Positions 35,119 through 43,348 of a DNA stretch of 64,000 nucleotides are shown piece by piece (position 1 is the first letter of the stretch; the number at the start of each line of letters is the position of its first letter). Source of the DNA: Hyphomicrobiales bacterium (GTDB lineage: Bacteria > Pseudomonadota > Alphaproteobacteria > Rhizobiales > MH13). The notes under the pieces are model-generated. The model saw only the letters and a list, made by a program, of their open reading frames with translations, did not search any database and was not told where the DNA came from. The DNA lies in contig JAEPOK010000001.1 of the NCBI GenBank assembly GCA_017642935.1, positions 930,001 to 994,000 on the forward strand, read 5' to 3'. Position numbers and translations under genes: made by a program.

Positions 35119-37454
35119 GCGGGCTCCCCTCCGACGAGGCATTGCTGGAGTTTTTGAGCAACAATCCCGGCCAAACCGGCAAGCGCGAGGTTGCACGCGC
35201 CTTCGGTATCAAAGGTGCTGACCGCATCGCCCTGAAACAGCGCCTGAAGGCGTTGAAGGATCAGGGCGTGATCACCAAAGATGGCAACAGTTTCCGCCGC
35301 GCGGACGCTTTGCCGCCAGTGTTTCCAGCCCAAGTGGTCTCGGTTGACGATGAAGGTGACTTGATCGTCGTTCCGCGCATTCAATTGGATGGCGAGCGCG
35401 ATCCGGACCAGTTTGTGCTGGTGGAAAAGAAATCCGCCCGTCGCGCGAGCTCAACCCAGTCGCCACCTGGCGTCGGTGATGTTCTGCTTGTACGGTTGAT
35501 TGACGCCGCCGATGGCGAGACGCCCGGCCGGGTCCATCTCATCAAAGCCATTGGGCGCGGCGACGTGCGCCACTATGGCGTGGTGCGTATACCCTCGCGC
35601 GGAAGCGCGTATATCGAGCCGGTTGAGCGTAAGGCCGACGTGCTTCAAGTCGACACACACGATCTTGGCGAGGCCGAAGACGGAGATTTGGTGGCAGCAA
35701 TTCGCTTGCCCGGTCGCGGACGAGGTCGATCGCCTAACGGCAAGGTGGAAGAGGTCTTTGGTCAGCTCGGCACCGAACGCGCGATTAGCCAGATTGCTGT
35801 GCTGCGCCAAGGCCTGCCCGATGTCTTCCCCCCCGATGTCCTCGCCCATGCAGAAGCCCTGGCCGCGGCGAAAAAAGGCTCGCGCGAAGATTGGCGTGAC
35901 CTGCCGCTGATCACAATCGATCCGGCTGATGCCAAGGATCACGATGATGCTGTCCATGCCGCGCCGGACGAGGACCCAAACAATGAAGGTGGGTTCGTTG
36001 TCACAGTCGCGATTGCCGATGTCGCTTACTATGTGCGCCCGCACTCCTTGATTGACCGCGAGGCGCGCTTGCGTGGCAATTCAGTTTATTTCCCCGACCG
36101 CGTCATCCCGATGTTGCCCGAACGGCTCTCGACCGATCTTTGTTCGCTGCATGAGGGTGAGGATCGCCCTGCGCTTGCCATCCGCATGGTCTTTTCCAAG
36201 GACGGAACGAAGCGCAAGCATTCGCTTCACAGGGTCTGGATCAAATTGCATGCCGGCCTTGCCTATGAAGCCGCGCAGGCTGCGATCGATGGAACCGAGC
36301 CGCCTGAAGGCATCATCCCCTGCCCGCCTGATATCGCCGAACAGGTTCTCAAGCCGCTTTGGGCGGCCTATCGCGTGATCCATCAGGCCCGCGAACGACG
36401 CGCGCCTCTGCATCTTGATCTGCCCGAGCGCAAGCTTGTGCTCGACGGTGACGGAAAGGTCACAGGTGTGCGCGTACCTGAGCGGTTGGATGCTCACAAG
36501 CTCATCGAAGAGTTTATGATCCAGGCCAATGTGGCGGCGGCTGAACTGCTCGAAGCGAAGAAAACGCCGTGTCTTTATCGCGTGCACGACGCACCGGGCG
36601 CGGCAAAGTTCGAAGGCCTGCGGGCGTTCCTAAAAAGCCTCAACATCTCGATCGCCAGCCAAAGCTCGCTGAAGCCTGCCGATTTCAACAAAATCCTGGC
36701 ACGTGCCGAGGGCGAGCCAAGCGAACAGCTGATCAATGAGATGGTGCTGCGCAGCCAGGCGCAAGCAGAGTACACCCCGGATAATATCGGCCATTTCGGG
36801 CTTAATCTGTCGCGCTACGCCCACTTTACGTCGCCGATCCGCCGCTATGCCGACTTGCTCGCGCACCGCGCGTTGCTCAAGGCTTACGGGCTGGGCGAGG
36901 ACGATGCTTTGGCGGCCGACCATGAGGTTCTTTCCCGTCTTGGCGATCATCTGTCGGGTACGGAGCGTCGGGCTATGTTGGCCGAGCGAGAAACGACCGA
37001 TCGACTGGTCGCAGCGTTTCTTGCCGACAAAGTTGGCGCACGCTTTGACGGCCGGATCACCGGCGTTGTAGGCGCCGGATTGTTTGTGCGTTTGGCGGAA
37101 ACAGGCGCCGACGGGTTTGTGCCGGTTTCTCAATTGGGCGCGGACTATTTTTCGTTCGACGAGGCCCATCAGCGGCTTGTTGGGTCAGCCACCGGGATTA
37201 CCTTTCAATTGGGCGATGCGGTTGAGGTACGCTTGGTTGAGGTGGCGCCGCTTGCCGGTGCCCTTCGCTTTGAGATGCTGAGCGAGGGTAAGAGCGGGAA
37301 ACCAGTGAGCCGTGGCGGTCGTGCCGGAAAAGGCGCCAAGGGGTCCTCCAAGGGAGCTAAGGGTGGCCGCAAGGTTCCTGGAACGGCCCGCAAGCGCAGC
37401 CAGTCACCAGCCTCCCATGCCCGCAAGGCCGTTCGCAAGGCCAAGGGCAGGTAA
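35115..37454 (+). CDS. rnr: ribonuclease R
   Basis: RNase R is a processive 3'-5' exoribonuclease that degrades structured RNA. The 779-residue protein has an N-terminal winged-helix region (residues 1-60), cold-shock-like OB domains (about 70-240), and the RNB catalytic domain with TIDPADAKDHDDAVHA (the Asp cluster). Near residues 555-575 is HFGLNLSRYAHFTSPIRRYADLLAHRAL. A C-terminal S1 domain follows (FDGRITGVVGAGLFVRL). The last 60 residues are Gly/Lys/Arg-rich, like the basic tail of E. coli RNase R. The start overlaps the topA stop, so the two are probably translationally coupled. Confidence 0.97.
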   Translation: MSGLPSDEALLEFLSNNPGQTGKREVARAFGIKGADRIALKQRLKALKDQGVITKDGNSFRRADALPPVFPAQVVSVDDEGDLIVVPRIQLDGERDPDQFVLVEKKSARRASSTQSPPGVGDVLLVRLIDAADGETPGRVHLIKAIGRGDVRHYGVVRIPSRGSAYIEPVERKADVLQVDTHDLGEAEDGDLVAAIRLPGRGRGRSPNGKVEEVFGQLGTERAISQIAVLRQGLPDVFPPDVLAHAEALAAAKKGSREDWRDLPLITIDPADAKDHDDAVHAAPDEDPNNEGGFVVTVAIADVAYYVRPHSLIDREARLRGNSVYFPDRVIPMLPERLSTDLCSLHEGEDRPALAIRMVFSKDGTKRKHSLHRVWIKLHAGLAYEAAQAAIDGTEPPEGIIPCPPDIAEQVLKPLWAAYRVIHQARERRAPLHLDLPERKLVLDGDGKVTGVRVPERLDAHKLIEEFMIQANVAAAELLEAKKTPCLYRVHDAPGAAKFEGLRAFLKSLNISIASQSSLKPADFNKILARAEGEPSEQLINEMVLRSQAQAEYTPDNIGHFGLNLSRYAHFTSPIRRYADLLAHRALLKAYGLGEDDALAADHEVLSRLGDHLSGTERRAMLAERETTDRLVAAFLADKVGARFDGRITGVVGAGLFVRLAETGADGFVPVSQLGADYFSFDEAHQRLVGSATGITFQLGDAVEVRLVEVAPLAGALRFEMLSEGKSGKPVSRGGRAGKGAKGSSKGAKGGRKVPGTARKRSQSPASHARKAVRKAKGR

Positions 37455-37456
37455 AG

Positions 37457-38137
37457 TTGGTTGGCGATGCAGGTGTCCAGCGTGCGGCGCGGCCGAGGCC
37501 AGCGGCGAGCATTCTTGCCCTCTGGCAGGATAGCAAAGGCGTGCCGCACATCTTCATGGGCCGCCGCCATGCCTCGCTCAAGTTCATGCCAGGTTTTCTG
37601 GTTTTTCCCGGAGGGCGGGTCGAACCCCGTGACCGGCTTGACGAAACAAAGGACCGCCTGACGGCAGCTTGCGCGCGCGTGCTTGATGCGGAGGTGGCAG
37701 GCATAGCTGGATCATCGTTTGCCCAAGCTGCGCTGCGCGAATGTTTGGAAGAAACCGGATTGGCACTGGCAGGCCATCTGGACGGCAGCCTCATTTACAT
37801 CGCTCGCGCCATCACACCGCCGCACCTACCTATCCGGTACGACACACGCTTCTTCCTGGCTAAGGTCAAGGCAACAGAGGTGCCACCAATGCCCACCGGT
37901 TCTGGTGATGGTGAGCTTCTGCAGCCAGGGTGGTTTGCCGCGCCTTCGTTGGCTGATCAGCCCCTGCACCATGTGACGCAGGCCGTGCTCAACCATGGGC
38001 TGCAAGAGGATGTGACCGAGCAATCGCGACTTCTCGTAGCCGACCGCCGACCCAAGCGCTGGAAGGGATTGCCACCACTGCGATCGCGGGATCTGAGAGC
38101 CGCGCAAACCAAGAACGACACGGCCACCGGCCCTTGA
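37457..38137 (+). CDS. NUDIX hydrolase, long-insert type
   Basis: The 226-residue protein has the Nudix catalytic helix AALRECLEETGLAL (REx2EExG, residues about 95-108). The leading part of the box (FPGGRVEPRD) is separated from it by a 35-residue insertion, as in the NUDT7/NUDT19-like group that acts on CoA or related pyrophosphates. The substrate cannot be told. The start is TTG directly after the rnr stop, with AGG 5 bases upstream. It is followed by rpmG after about 110 bases without a gene. Confidence 0.88.
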   Translation: MVGDAGVQRAARPRPAASILALWQDSKGVPHIFMGRRHASLKFMPGFLVFPGGRVEPRDRLDETKDRLTAACARVLDAEVAGIAGSSFAQAALRECLEETGLALAGHLDGSLIYIARAITPPHLPIRYDTRFFLAKVKATEVPPMPTGSGDGELLQPGWFAAPSLADQPLHHVTQAVLNHGLQEDVTEQSRLLVADRRPKRWKGLPPLRSRDLRAAQTKNDTATGP

Positions 38138-38248
38138 CAAAAAAGCCGTTTGGCTCGATAGCACCGCATCCTCCGACCTATGCCCATTGGTGGTCAGCGC
38201 GTCTGACGGTCGGCACCCTTTTACCGATTGACTATCGAGGCCCTTCGC

Positions 38249-38416
38249 ATGGCAAAAGCCACGACCATCAAAATCCGGCTCGTTTCGACAGCCGACACCG
38301 GCTACTATTATGTGGCCAAGAAGAATTCCCGCACCATGACCGAGAAGATGGTTGTGCGCAAATATGATCCGATCGCGCGCAAGCATGTTGAGTTCAAGGA
38401 AGCGAAGATCAAATAA
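38249..38416 (+). CDS. rpmG: 50S ribosomal protein L33
   Basis: The 55-residue protein reads [19 protein letters not shown] at the start and ends VEFKEAKIK, matching L33, a small protein of the large ribosomal subunit near the E site. It lacks the CxxC zinc pair, so it is the Cys-free (zinc-independent) form usual in alphaproteobacteria. GAGG lies 8 bases before the ATG. A strong terminator follows 26 bases after the stop. Confidence 0.97.
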   Translation: MAKATTIKIRLVSTADTGYYYVAKKNSRTMTEKMVVRKYDPIARKHVEFKEAKIK

Positions 38417-38442
38417 CCGACGCGTCGACGTCGCTTGATCGC

Positions 38443-38474
38443 AGCGCGCTCTCGTTCGGGAGCGCGCTTTTTTT
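38443..38474 (+). terminator. rho-independent terminator of rpmG
   Basis: A perfect 9-bp stem AGCGCGCTC/GAGCGCGCT with an 8-base loop is followed by T7 (38468-38474). It ends the topA-rnr-nudix-rpmG run. Confidence 0.95.
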
Positions 38475-38504
38475 GGCTTTGTGTTTGGAGAAAAGACCGC
38501 GAGC

Positions 38505-38560
38505 GGCTGGTGCCGTGCTCCAGGCTTGAGGAGGCCAAAAGGTGGAGATGGGCACCAGCC
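38505..38560. other. compact nested hairpin, possible structured RNA
   Basis: GGCTGGTGCC (38505-38514) and GGCACCAGCC (38551-38560) are exact inverted copies. Inside them CTCCA/TGGAG (38518-38522, 38543-38547) and GGC/GCC pair as well, giving a 56-base rod with three nested stems. It lies in the 265-base gap between rpmG and pleD, and no gene covers it. On the minus strand it is followed by a TCTTTTCT tract, so it may form part of a pleD 3' end; otherwise it could belong to a small RNA. Confidence 0.45.
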
Positions 38561-38739
38561 ATCCCAACGTTCCGGGGTGTGCGGCGGACCCGAAACGCAA
38601 GTGGGACCCGCACGAGGCGGTAAGGAATTTAAGCCGCAAATCAGTGCTTTAGCGCAAGCGAATACGCGGTTAATGGGGCTCTGGCGCCCAGATTTGTAGG
38701 ATTAACCTTGCCTGTTGTGGTTAAAGCTGGCCGGTAAGG

Positions 38740-40104
38740 TTAAGCGGCAAGCATGACCCGGTTTCGACCGTCACGTTTGGCCTTGTAAAGCGCTTCATCG
38801 GCACGCTTCAAAATGGCTTCAGCGGTGTCTTCCGGCCCCTGAATTGTTGCAACGCCGAGCGAGATCGTGATGGTGAGTTGTTTTTGACCACCTGCAACCG
38901 GGATGGGGTCATGGTCCATGCGCGCACGCAAGCGTTCTGCAATGGCAGCCGCCGCGTCTTGATCGGAATCGGGCAAGATCAACACAAACTCTTCGCCGCC
39001 ATAGCGGCAGGCAAGGTCCGCGCCGCGTACCGATTTACGGATGCGATCGCCAAACTCGCGCAAGACTTCATCTCCCACATCATGACCGTGGGTATCGTTG
39101 ATCGATTTGAAGAAATCGATGTCAGTGAGCACCAACGACAAGGTTTTGCCACGCGATGCCGCCTGATGGGTCAAAGCCCGAAAATGGGTGTCGAAATAGC
39201 GCCGATTGTGGAGACCGGTTAGGCCATCCATGATCGCCATTTCCATCGTCTGTTCAACACTCTCGCGCAATTGGTCGGCATAAAGCTTGCGGCGCAATTG
39301 GGTCACCACACGCGCCATCAACTCGTTGGCATCGATTGGCCGGACCAGATAATCGCTAACGCCCATGTCGAGGCCGCGCAGGACTTTGGCGTCATTTTCC
39401 GGCTCGGATATGATCACGATCGGCAGAGCGCGTGTTTTCTCCAGATTCTGGAGCTGCGAGCAAAGGCGCAGGCCATCATAATCACGCAGCGACAGGCTGA
39501 CGACGATGAGGTCGTAAGCTTCGTCGGCGATATGGAAGAGCGCTGATTCTGGATCGGTGTGAACATTCACGTCAAACCGCTTGGAGAGCGTCGTCTTCAG
39601 CCGCTCATAGGAACTGGGGCGATCGTCAACCAGGAGAATTTTGCCCGTTATTGCCGAATCATCGACGGGCGCGGCGGCAGGCTGCCCCATGGCATCGCGG
39701 GTCGATGCACGCCCACGCAGTTCATCGATCAGCCGTTTCACCCGGACCAGGTTCTTCACCCGCGTCAGCAGCGCCACATCTTTGATTGGCTTGGTGAGGA
39801 AATCATCGGCGCCCGCTTCCAGGCCGGTCACGCGGTCGCTTGGCTGATCAAGCGCAGTCACCATGACGACCGGAATGTGCGCAGTCTTCGGATCGGCCTT
39901 CAAGCGACGACAGGTTTCAAAGCCATCAAGCCCCGGCATCATGACGTCGAGAATGATGATATCGCAATCAGAACTGCCGGCGATATCAAGCGCCTCGAAG
40001 CCGCTGGTGGCGGTCAGAACTTCAAAATACTCCGCCTTCAGACGGGCTTCTAGAAGTTTGACGTTGGCGACAATGTCATCGACGACGAGTACGCGCGCGG
40101 TCAT
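38740..40104 (-). CDS. pleD: PleD-type response regulator with diguanylate cyclase
   Basis: The 454-residue protein makes c-di-GMP and controls polar development in Caulobacter-like cell cycles. It has a first receiver domain (residues 1-120) with the phospho-acceptor in IIILDVMMPGLDG. A second receiver-like adaptor domain (about 155-270) lacks the Asp (LIVVSLSLRDYDG). The GGDEF domain (about 290-454) carries the active-site GGEEF (CRYGGEEFVL). An RxxD inhibitory site (RGAD) lies 5 residues before GGEEF, so feedback inhibition by c-di-GMP is expected. It follows divK by 9 bases, the order seen in many Hyphomicrobiales. Confidence 0.97.
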   Translation of the reverse strand: MTARVLVVDDIVANVKLLEARLKAEYFEVLTATSGFEALDIAGSSDCDIIILDVMMPGLDGFETCRRLKADPKTAHIPVVMVTALDQPSDRVTGLEAGADDFLTKPIKDVALLTRVKNLVRVKRLIDELRGRASTRDAMGQPAAAPVDDSAITGKILLVDDRPSSYERLKTTLSKRFDVNVHTDPESALFHIADEAYDLIVVSLSLRDYDGLRLCSQLQNLEKTRALPIVIISEPENDAKVLRGLDMGVSDYLVRPIDANELMARVVTQLRRKLYADQLRESVEQTMEMAIMDGLTGLHNRRYFDTHFRALTHQAASRGKTLSLVLTDIDFFKSINDTHGHDVGDEVLREFGDRIRKSVRGADLACRYGGEEFVLILPDSDQDAAAAIAERLRARMDHDPIPVAGGQKQLTITISLGVATIQGPEDTAEAILKRADEALYKAKRDGRNRVMLAA

Positions 40105-40113
40105 GGTAAGTCC

Positions 40114-40485
40114 TTATGCTTCGCCCACAAATGTGCGGATTGTGTCGAGAAAGCCCGACACGGAAATGGGTTTGGAGATGTAAGCTTCACAACCGCCGGA
40201 ACGGATGCGTTCTTCATCGCCCTTCATGGCAAATGCGGTGACCGCGATAACGGGAATGTGGCGAAGATCATCATCTTCCTTCAGCCAGCGCGTCACATCG
40301 AGGCCAGAAACTTCCGGCAATTGGATGTCCATTAAAATGAGATCCGGACGGTGCGTACGTGCAAGCTCCATGGCATCCATGCCATTGCCGGTTTTCACGG
40401 TGGCGTAGCCTTTGGCTTCCAGAAGGTCGCTGAACAGCTTCATGTTCAGCTCATTGTCCTCCACGATGAGGATCGTCTTGCTCAT
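40114..40485 (-). CDS. divK: single-domain response regulator DivK
   Basis: DivK is a 123-residue receiver-only protein that links DivJ/PleC kinase signals to DivL-CckA and so to CtrA. Visible residues are the acidic pair in [10 protein letters not shown], the phospho-acceptor Asp in [13 protein letters not shown], the Thr/Ala switch region [13 protein letters not shown] and Lys in AYISKPIS. The chosen ATG has GGAG 7 bases upstream; the frame continues 21 codons further without family support. pleD follows on the same strand. Confidence 0.95.
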   Translation of the reverse strand: MSKTILIVEDNELNMKLFSDLLEAKGYATVKTGNGMDAMELARTHRPDLILMDIQLPEVSGLDVTRWLKEDDDLRHIPVIAVTAFAMKGDEERIRSGGCEAYISKPISVSGFLDTIRTFVGEA

Positions 40486-40642
40486 TCTATTGCTCCGGAT
40501 CGGCAAACCGGCACCAGGGTTTGCCCCAAAAGCGAATCCAAGGGGCATCAGGCGCGGTTGCCTTTACGTTTGTTATGCCGTTCAAACTTGAAGAAAAAGC
40601 AAAGGTCGGCACATGAAGGCTGCTCGACCCTGGGTAAATCGG

Positions 40643-40656
40643 GTCCCAATTGGGAC
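40643..40656. promoter_or_regulatory. 14-bp perfect palindrome upstream of DUF3572-dinB
   Basis: GTCCCAATTGGGAC reads identically on both strands and ends 18 bases before the DUF3572 start, in the 189-base gap shared with divK. Its position suits an operator for a homodimeric regulator or a start-site-proximal hairpin. It does not match the alphaproteobacterial LexA pattern GTTC-N7-GTTC. Confidence 0.4.
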
Positions 40657-40674
40657 AAACAATAGGCAGCGTTA

Positions 40675-40944
40675 ATGAAGGCTGACCGCGAAACTATAGT
40701 CCTGCAGTTGCTGGTGTTTTTGGGTGGGCGCCCCGAAGATATGGAGCGATTTTTCGCGCTGTCCGGTGTTGCGCCCGCTGAACTGCGCGCGCGCGTTAGC
40801 GATTCCGGCTTTCAGGATGGGTTGTTCGACTACGTTATGGCCAATGAACCGCTGTTGCTGGCTTTTTGCGAGGAAAGCGGTCTTGAACCGGCCTCTGTCG
40901 CGCGCCAAGCGCAGGCTGGATCCGCTGGCGACCTTTGGCCGTGA
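40675..40944 (+). CDS. DUF3572 family protein
   Basis: The 89-residue cytoplasmic protein has the pattern of DUF3572: ETIVLQLLVFLGGRPEDMERFFALSG, then QDGLFDYVMANEPLLLAFCEESGL. It is all-helical in appearance and has no known activity. Its stop overlaps the GTG of dinB by 4 bases, so the two are read together. The consistent linkage suggests, but does not prove, a shared role in lesion bypass or its control. Confidence 0.88.
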   Translation: MKADRETIVLQLLVFLGGRPEDMERFFALSGVAPAELRARVSDSGFQDGLFDYVMANEPLLLAFCEESGLEPASVARQAQAGSAGDLWP

Positions 40945-42335
40945 TCACCGGCTATTGCCGTGACTGTCTCGCGCAGGCGCAGGGCAAGACACGCGCCGAC
41001 CTTCCCAAGCGCTGCCCGGCCTGTGGGTCACCGCGGATGCTTGTTCATGACGAGCTTGAAAGCCTATCCATCGCGCATATCGACTGCGATGCCTTTTTTG
41101 CGGCAGTGGAAAAGCTCGACAATCCTGATCTGCGCGACAAGCCGGTCATTGTTGGCGGCGGCCAGCGCGGCGTCGTTTCCACCTGCTGTTACATCGCCCG
41201 TATCCATGGTGTGCACTCGGCGATGCCCATGTTCACCGCCCGCAAACTCTGCCCGGATGCGGTGATCGTGAAGCCCAACATGAAACGCTATGTTGAGGTT
41301 GGCCAAGAAATTCGCCAGCACATGTTGGCGCTAACCCCGCTGGTCGAACCCTTGTCGATTGATGAGGCGTTTCTTGATCTCACCGGCACGGAACGCCTGC
41401 ATGACGGTTCGCCCGCGCTCACCCTGTTGCGTTTTGCCAAAAGCATCGAGGAGGATATCGGCGTAACCGTCTCGGTCGGCCTCTCGCACAACAAATCGAT
41501 GGCCAAGATGGCCTCCGACATGGACAAGCCGCGTGGTTTTGCGGTCATTGGCCGCGCTGAAACCCTCGACCTTCTCGCACCCATGCCGGTGCGCGCGCTT
41601 TTTGGCGTTGGCGCGGCTATGGCGCGAAGTCTTGAAAAGAAGGGTTATGCGACCCTCGCCGATCTTCAGGCTGCCGAGCCGGAACGTTTATGGCGCAGTT
41701 TCGGCGAGCATGGGGCGCGGCTGCACGACCTGGCGTCCGGCATCGATCCGCGTCCTGTTCGACCGGACCGCGAACGTAAGAGCGTTTCTTCCGAACGGAC
41801 GTTCAACGAGGACATCGTTGACCTTGATGCGCTACGGGTGATTGCGCGTGGCGCCAGCGAACGGGTTGCCAAACAATTGAAAGCCAAGCACTTCAGCGGC
41901 CGGACGGTCACGCTGAAGATCAAGACCGCGGCGTTCAAGACGCTGACGCGCTCGCACAGCTTGCCAACGCCGACGCAAAGTGCGGATCGTATTTTTCGCA
42001 CGGTCGAGCCCATGCTTCAGGGTGTGGTAGATGGCACGCGGTTTCGTCTTCTGGGCGTGGGCGTCTCGGAGCTCATGGACGCCGAGGATGCCGATGATCG
42101 CGATCTGGCTGATGCCGATGCGCAACGCCGCACCGAGGCTGAAAAGGCTATGGATTCCTTACGCGCGCGGTTCGGCGACGATGCGGTTGGTGTTGGTTTG
42201 GTGTTTGGACAGTCCGCGCCCAAGCAGGCCGATCATTCGGCTTCACGGCAGAGCAAAGACCATCACTCGACGCAGGCTGATGGGCGAAACGCTTCGAAGT
42301 CGGCAAGCACACCGCGAAGCGAGAACGATCCATAG
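40941..42335 (+). CDS. dinB: DNA polymerase IV with an N-terminal Cys4 extension
   Basis: This is a Y-family translesion polymerase. The 464-residue protein has the palm acidic residues in AHIDCDAFFAAVEK (about residues 46-58) and SIDEAFLDLTG, plus a little-finger domain from about residue 290. Unusually compared with E. coli DinB, residues 1-30 hold two CxxC pairs (Cys6/9 and Cys25/28), a probable zinc ribbon seen in alphaproteobacterial DinB. The C-terminus is long and polar (HSASRQSKDHHSTQADG). The start is GTG within the DUF3572 stop (GTGA). The last 73 bases overlap eipB on the other strand. Confidence 0.95.
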   Translation: MITGYCRDCLAQAQGKTRADLPKRCPACGSPRMLVHDELESLSIAHIDCDAFFAAVEKLDNPDLRDKPVIVGGGQRGVVSTCCYIARIHGVHSAMPMFTARKLCPDAVIVKPNMKRYVEVGQEIRQHMLALTPLVEPLSIDEAFLDLTGTERLHDGSPALTLLRFAKSIEEDIGVTVSVGLSHNKSMAKMASDMDKPRGFAVIGRAETLDLLAPMPVRALFGVGAAMARSLEKKGYATLADLQAAEPERLWRSFGEHGARLHDLASGIDPRPVRPDRERKSVSSERTFNEDIVDLDALRVIARGASERVAKQLKAKHFSGRTVTLKIKTAAFKTLTRSHSLPTPTQSADRIFRTVEPMLQGVVDGTRFRLLGVGVSELMDAEDADDRDLADADAQRRTEAEKAMDSLRARFGDDAVGVGLVFGQSAPKQADHSASRQSKDHHSTQADGRNASKSASTPRSENDP

Positions 42336-43204
42336 TCGAGGATCAATTGGTCCGACACGCCATTGGTATCCAGCGAGTAGGACACGACGAAACTTGGTCC
42401 GGAATCGGGTTCAACGGGATCGAAATAGCTCAACGTCACGGGCCAAGCGCGCGTCGGCGCAGGAAAATCACCCCAGCTTTCCGGACGATCGCCTTGATCC
42501 TCGTCGATCTGCCTATCACCATCCGCGTTGGCGCGCACAGGACCGACAACGGTTGGCGCTCCTGCCTCGCCGATGATCGCCGTGACGGGCTGGGCAAGCC
42601 CGGTTTCGTGGCTGCCATCAAAAACCGACGTGAAAACCAAATGCTCCTCGGCCAAGGCGGCGCGCATGACTGCCTCGGTCAGTTGGTTAGGAAACAGTGT
42701 CTCCGCCATGGCCGCGGTAGTTGTTTCTTCCTCAGCAAACCGGCGGATCGTCAGATTGCCTTGCGGCTCGCGCTCTGCGGCACCGGTCACCGAGATCGGT
42801 TCTTCTTCATTGGTCTCGGTGTTGGTCTGAAAGGTAAATACCTGGCCGGCGCCATCTTCAAAGGCACGGTAACTGGTCTGTGTACGGATCGTGTTGCCGC
42901 TGCGCCCCTCGATGGACAGGATCATGTCGCTGGCCATCGTCCAGCCGGTGCACCCAGCCCCGGTCACCTCAAAAATGAAGAGACCGGAGGCAAAATCGAT
43001 GCCCGAATCGCGCTCGCTGTCGATCAGCGTCAGTTCATAAACCGCGCGATGGGAAAGCAAGTCGAAACCATCCGAAGCCTCAGCGGTCGACGCCGTAAAA
43101 ACGGCAGATAGGGACAGCAGACTGCTGAACAGCAAAAAACCGTTGCGCCGCTGGCCGAAGCCACTGGACGTTCGCTCGCGCGTCTTTAGATGATAAGGCT
43201 GCAA
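42263..43204 (-). CDS. eipB: EipB/DUF1849 family cell-envelope integrity protein
   Basis: The 313-residue exported protein has a signal segment (residues 22-43, ending TAEA). Its body is that of the DUF1849 family, with SHRAVYELTLIDSE, GAGCTGWTM, VFDGSHETG and a C-terminal Cys in RPSACVE. The two Cys correspond to the conserved disulfide of Brucella EipB, a periplasmic beta-spiral protein needed for envelope integrity. The start is a TTG because no ATG exists before the signal peptide; this is uncertain. It overlaps dinB by 73 bases tail to tail. Confidence 0.9.
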   Translation of the reverse strand: MQPYHLKTRERTSSGFGQRRNGFLLFSSLLSLSAVFTASTAEASDGFDLLSHRAVYELTLIDSERDSGIDFASGLFIFEVTGAGCTGWTMASDMILSIEGRSGNTIRTQTSYRAFEDGAGQVFTFQTNTETNEEEPISVTGAAEREPQGNLTIRRFAEEETTTAAMAETLFPNQLTEAVMRAALAEEHLVFTSVFDGSHETGLAQPVTAIIGEAGAPTVVGPVRANADGDRQIDEDQGDRPESWGDFPAPTRAWPVTLSYFDPVEPDSGPSFVVSYSLDTNGVSDQLILDYGSFSLRGVLADFEAFRPSACVE

Positions 43205-43348
43205 GAGGTGGTCAGGTCCCGTGGCCGGTCAAGTTCACATCAATTTTGAGATACACGTCCCATGCGTTTCGAGCAACGATTTGCCGGTTTTGGCGTTAAT
43301 CTGGCCGGCCTTTGCGGTCCGTTTAAGACGCTGGTCTCTTAGCACCCA

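Noticed and set aside
38475-38739. Known RNA such as 4.5S, RNase P or 6S RNA in the rpmG-pleD gap
   Set aside because: The conserved loops of these RNAs were looked for on both strands and are absent; only unnamed hairpins remain.
40561-40674. LexA-type box before dinB
   Set aside because: The only GTTC in the gap (in GTTCAAACTTGAA) is not followed by a second GTTC at 7 bases; it does not fit the alphaproteobacterial pattern.
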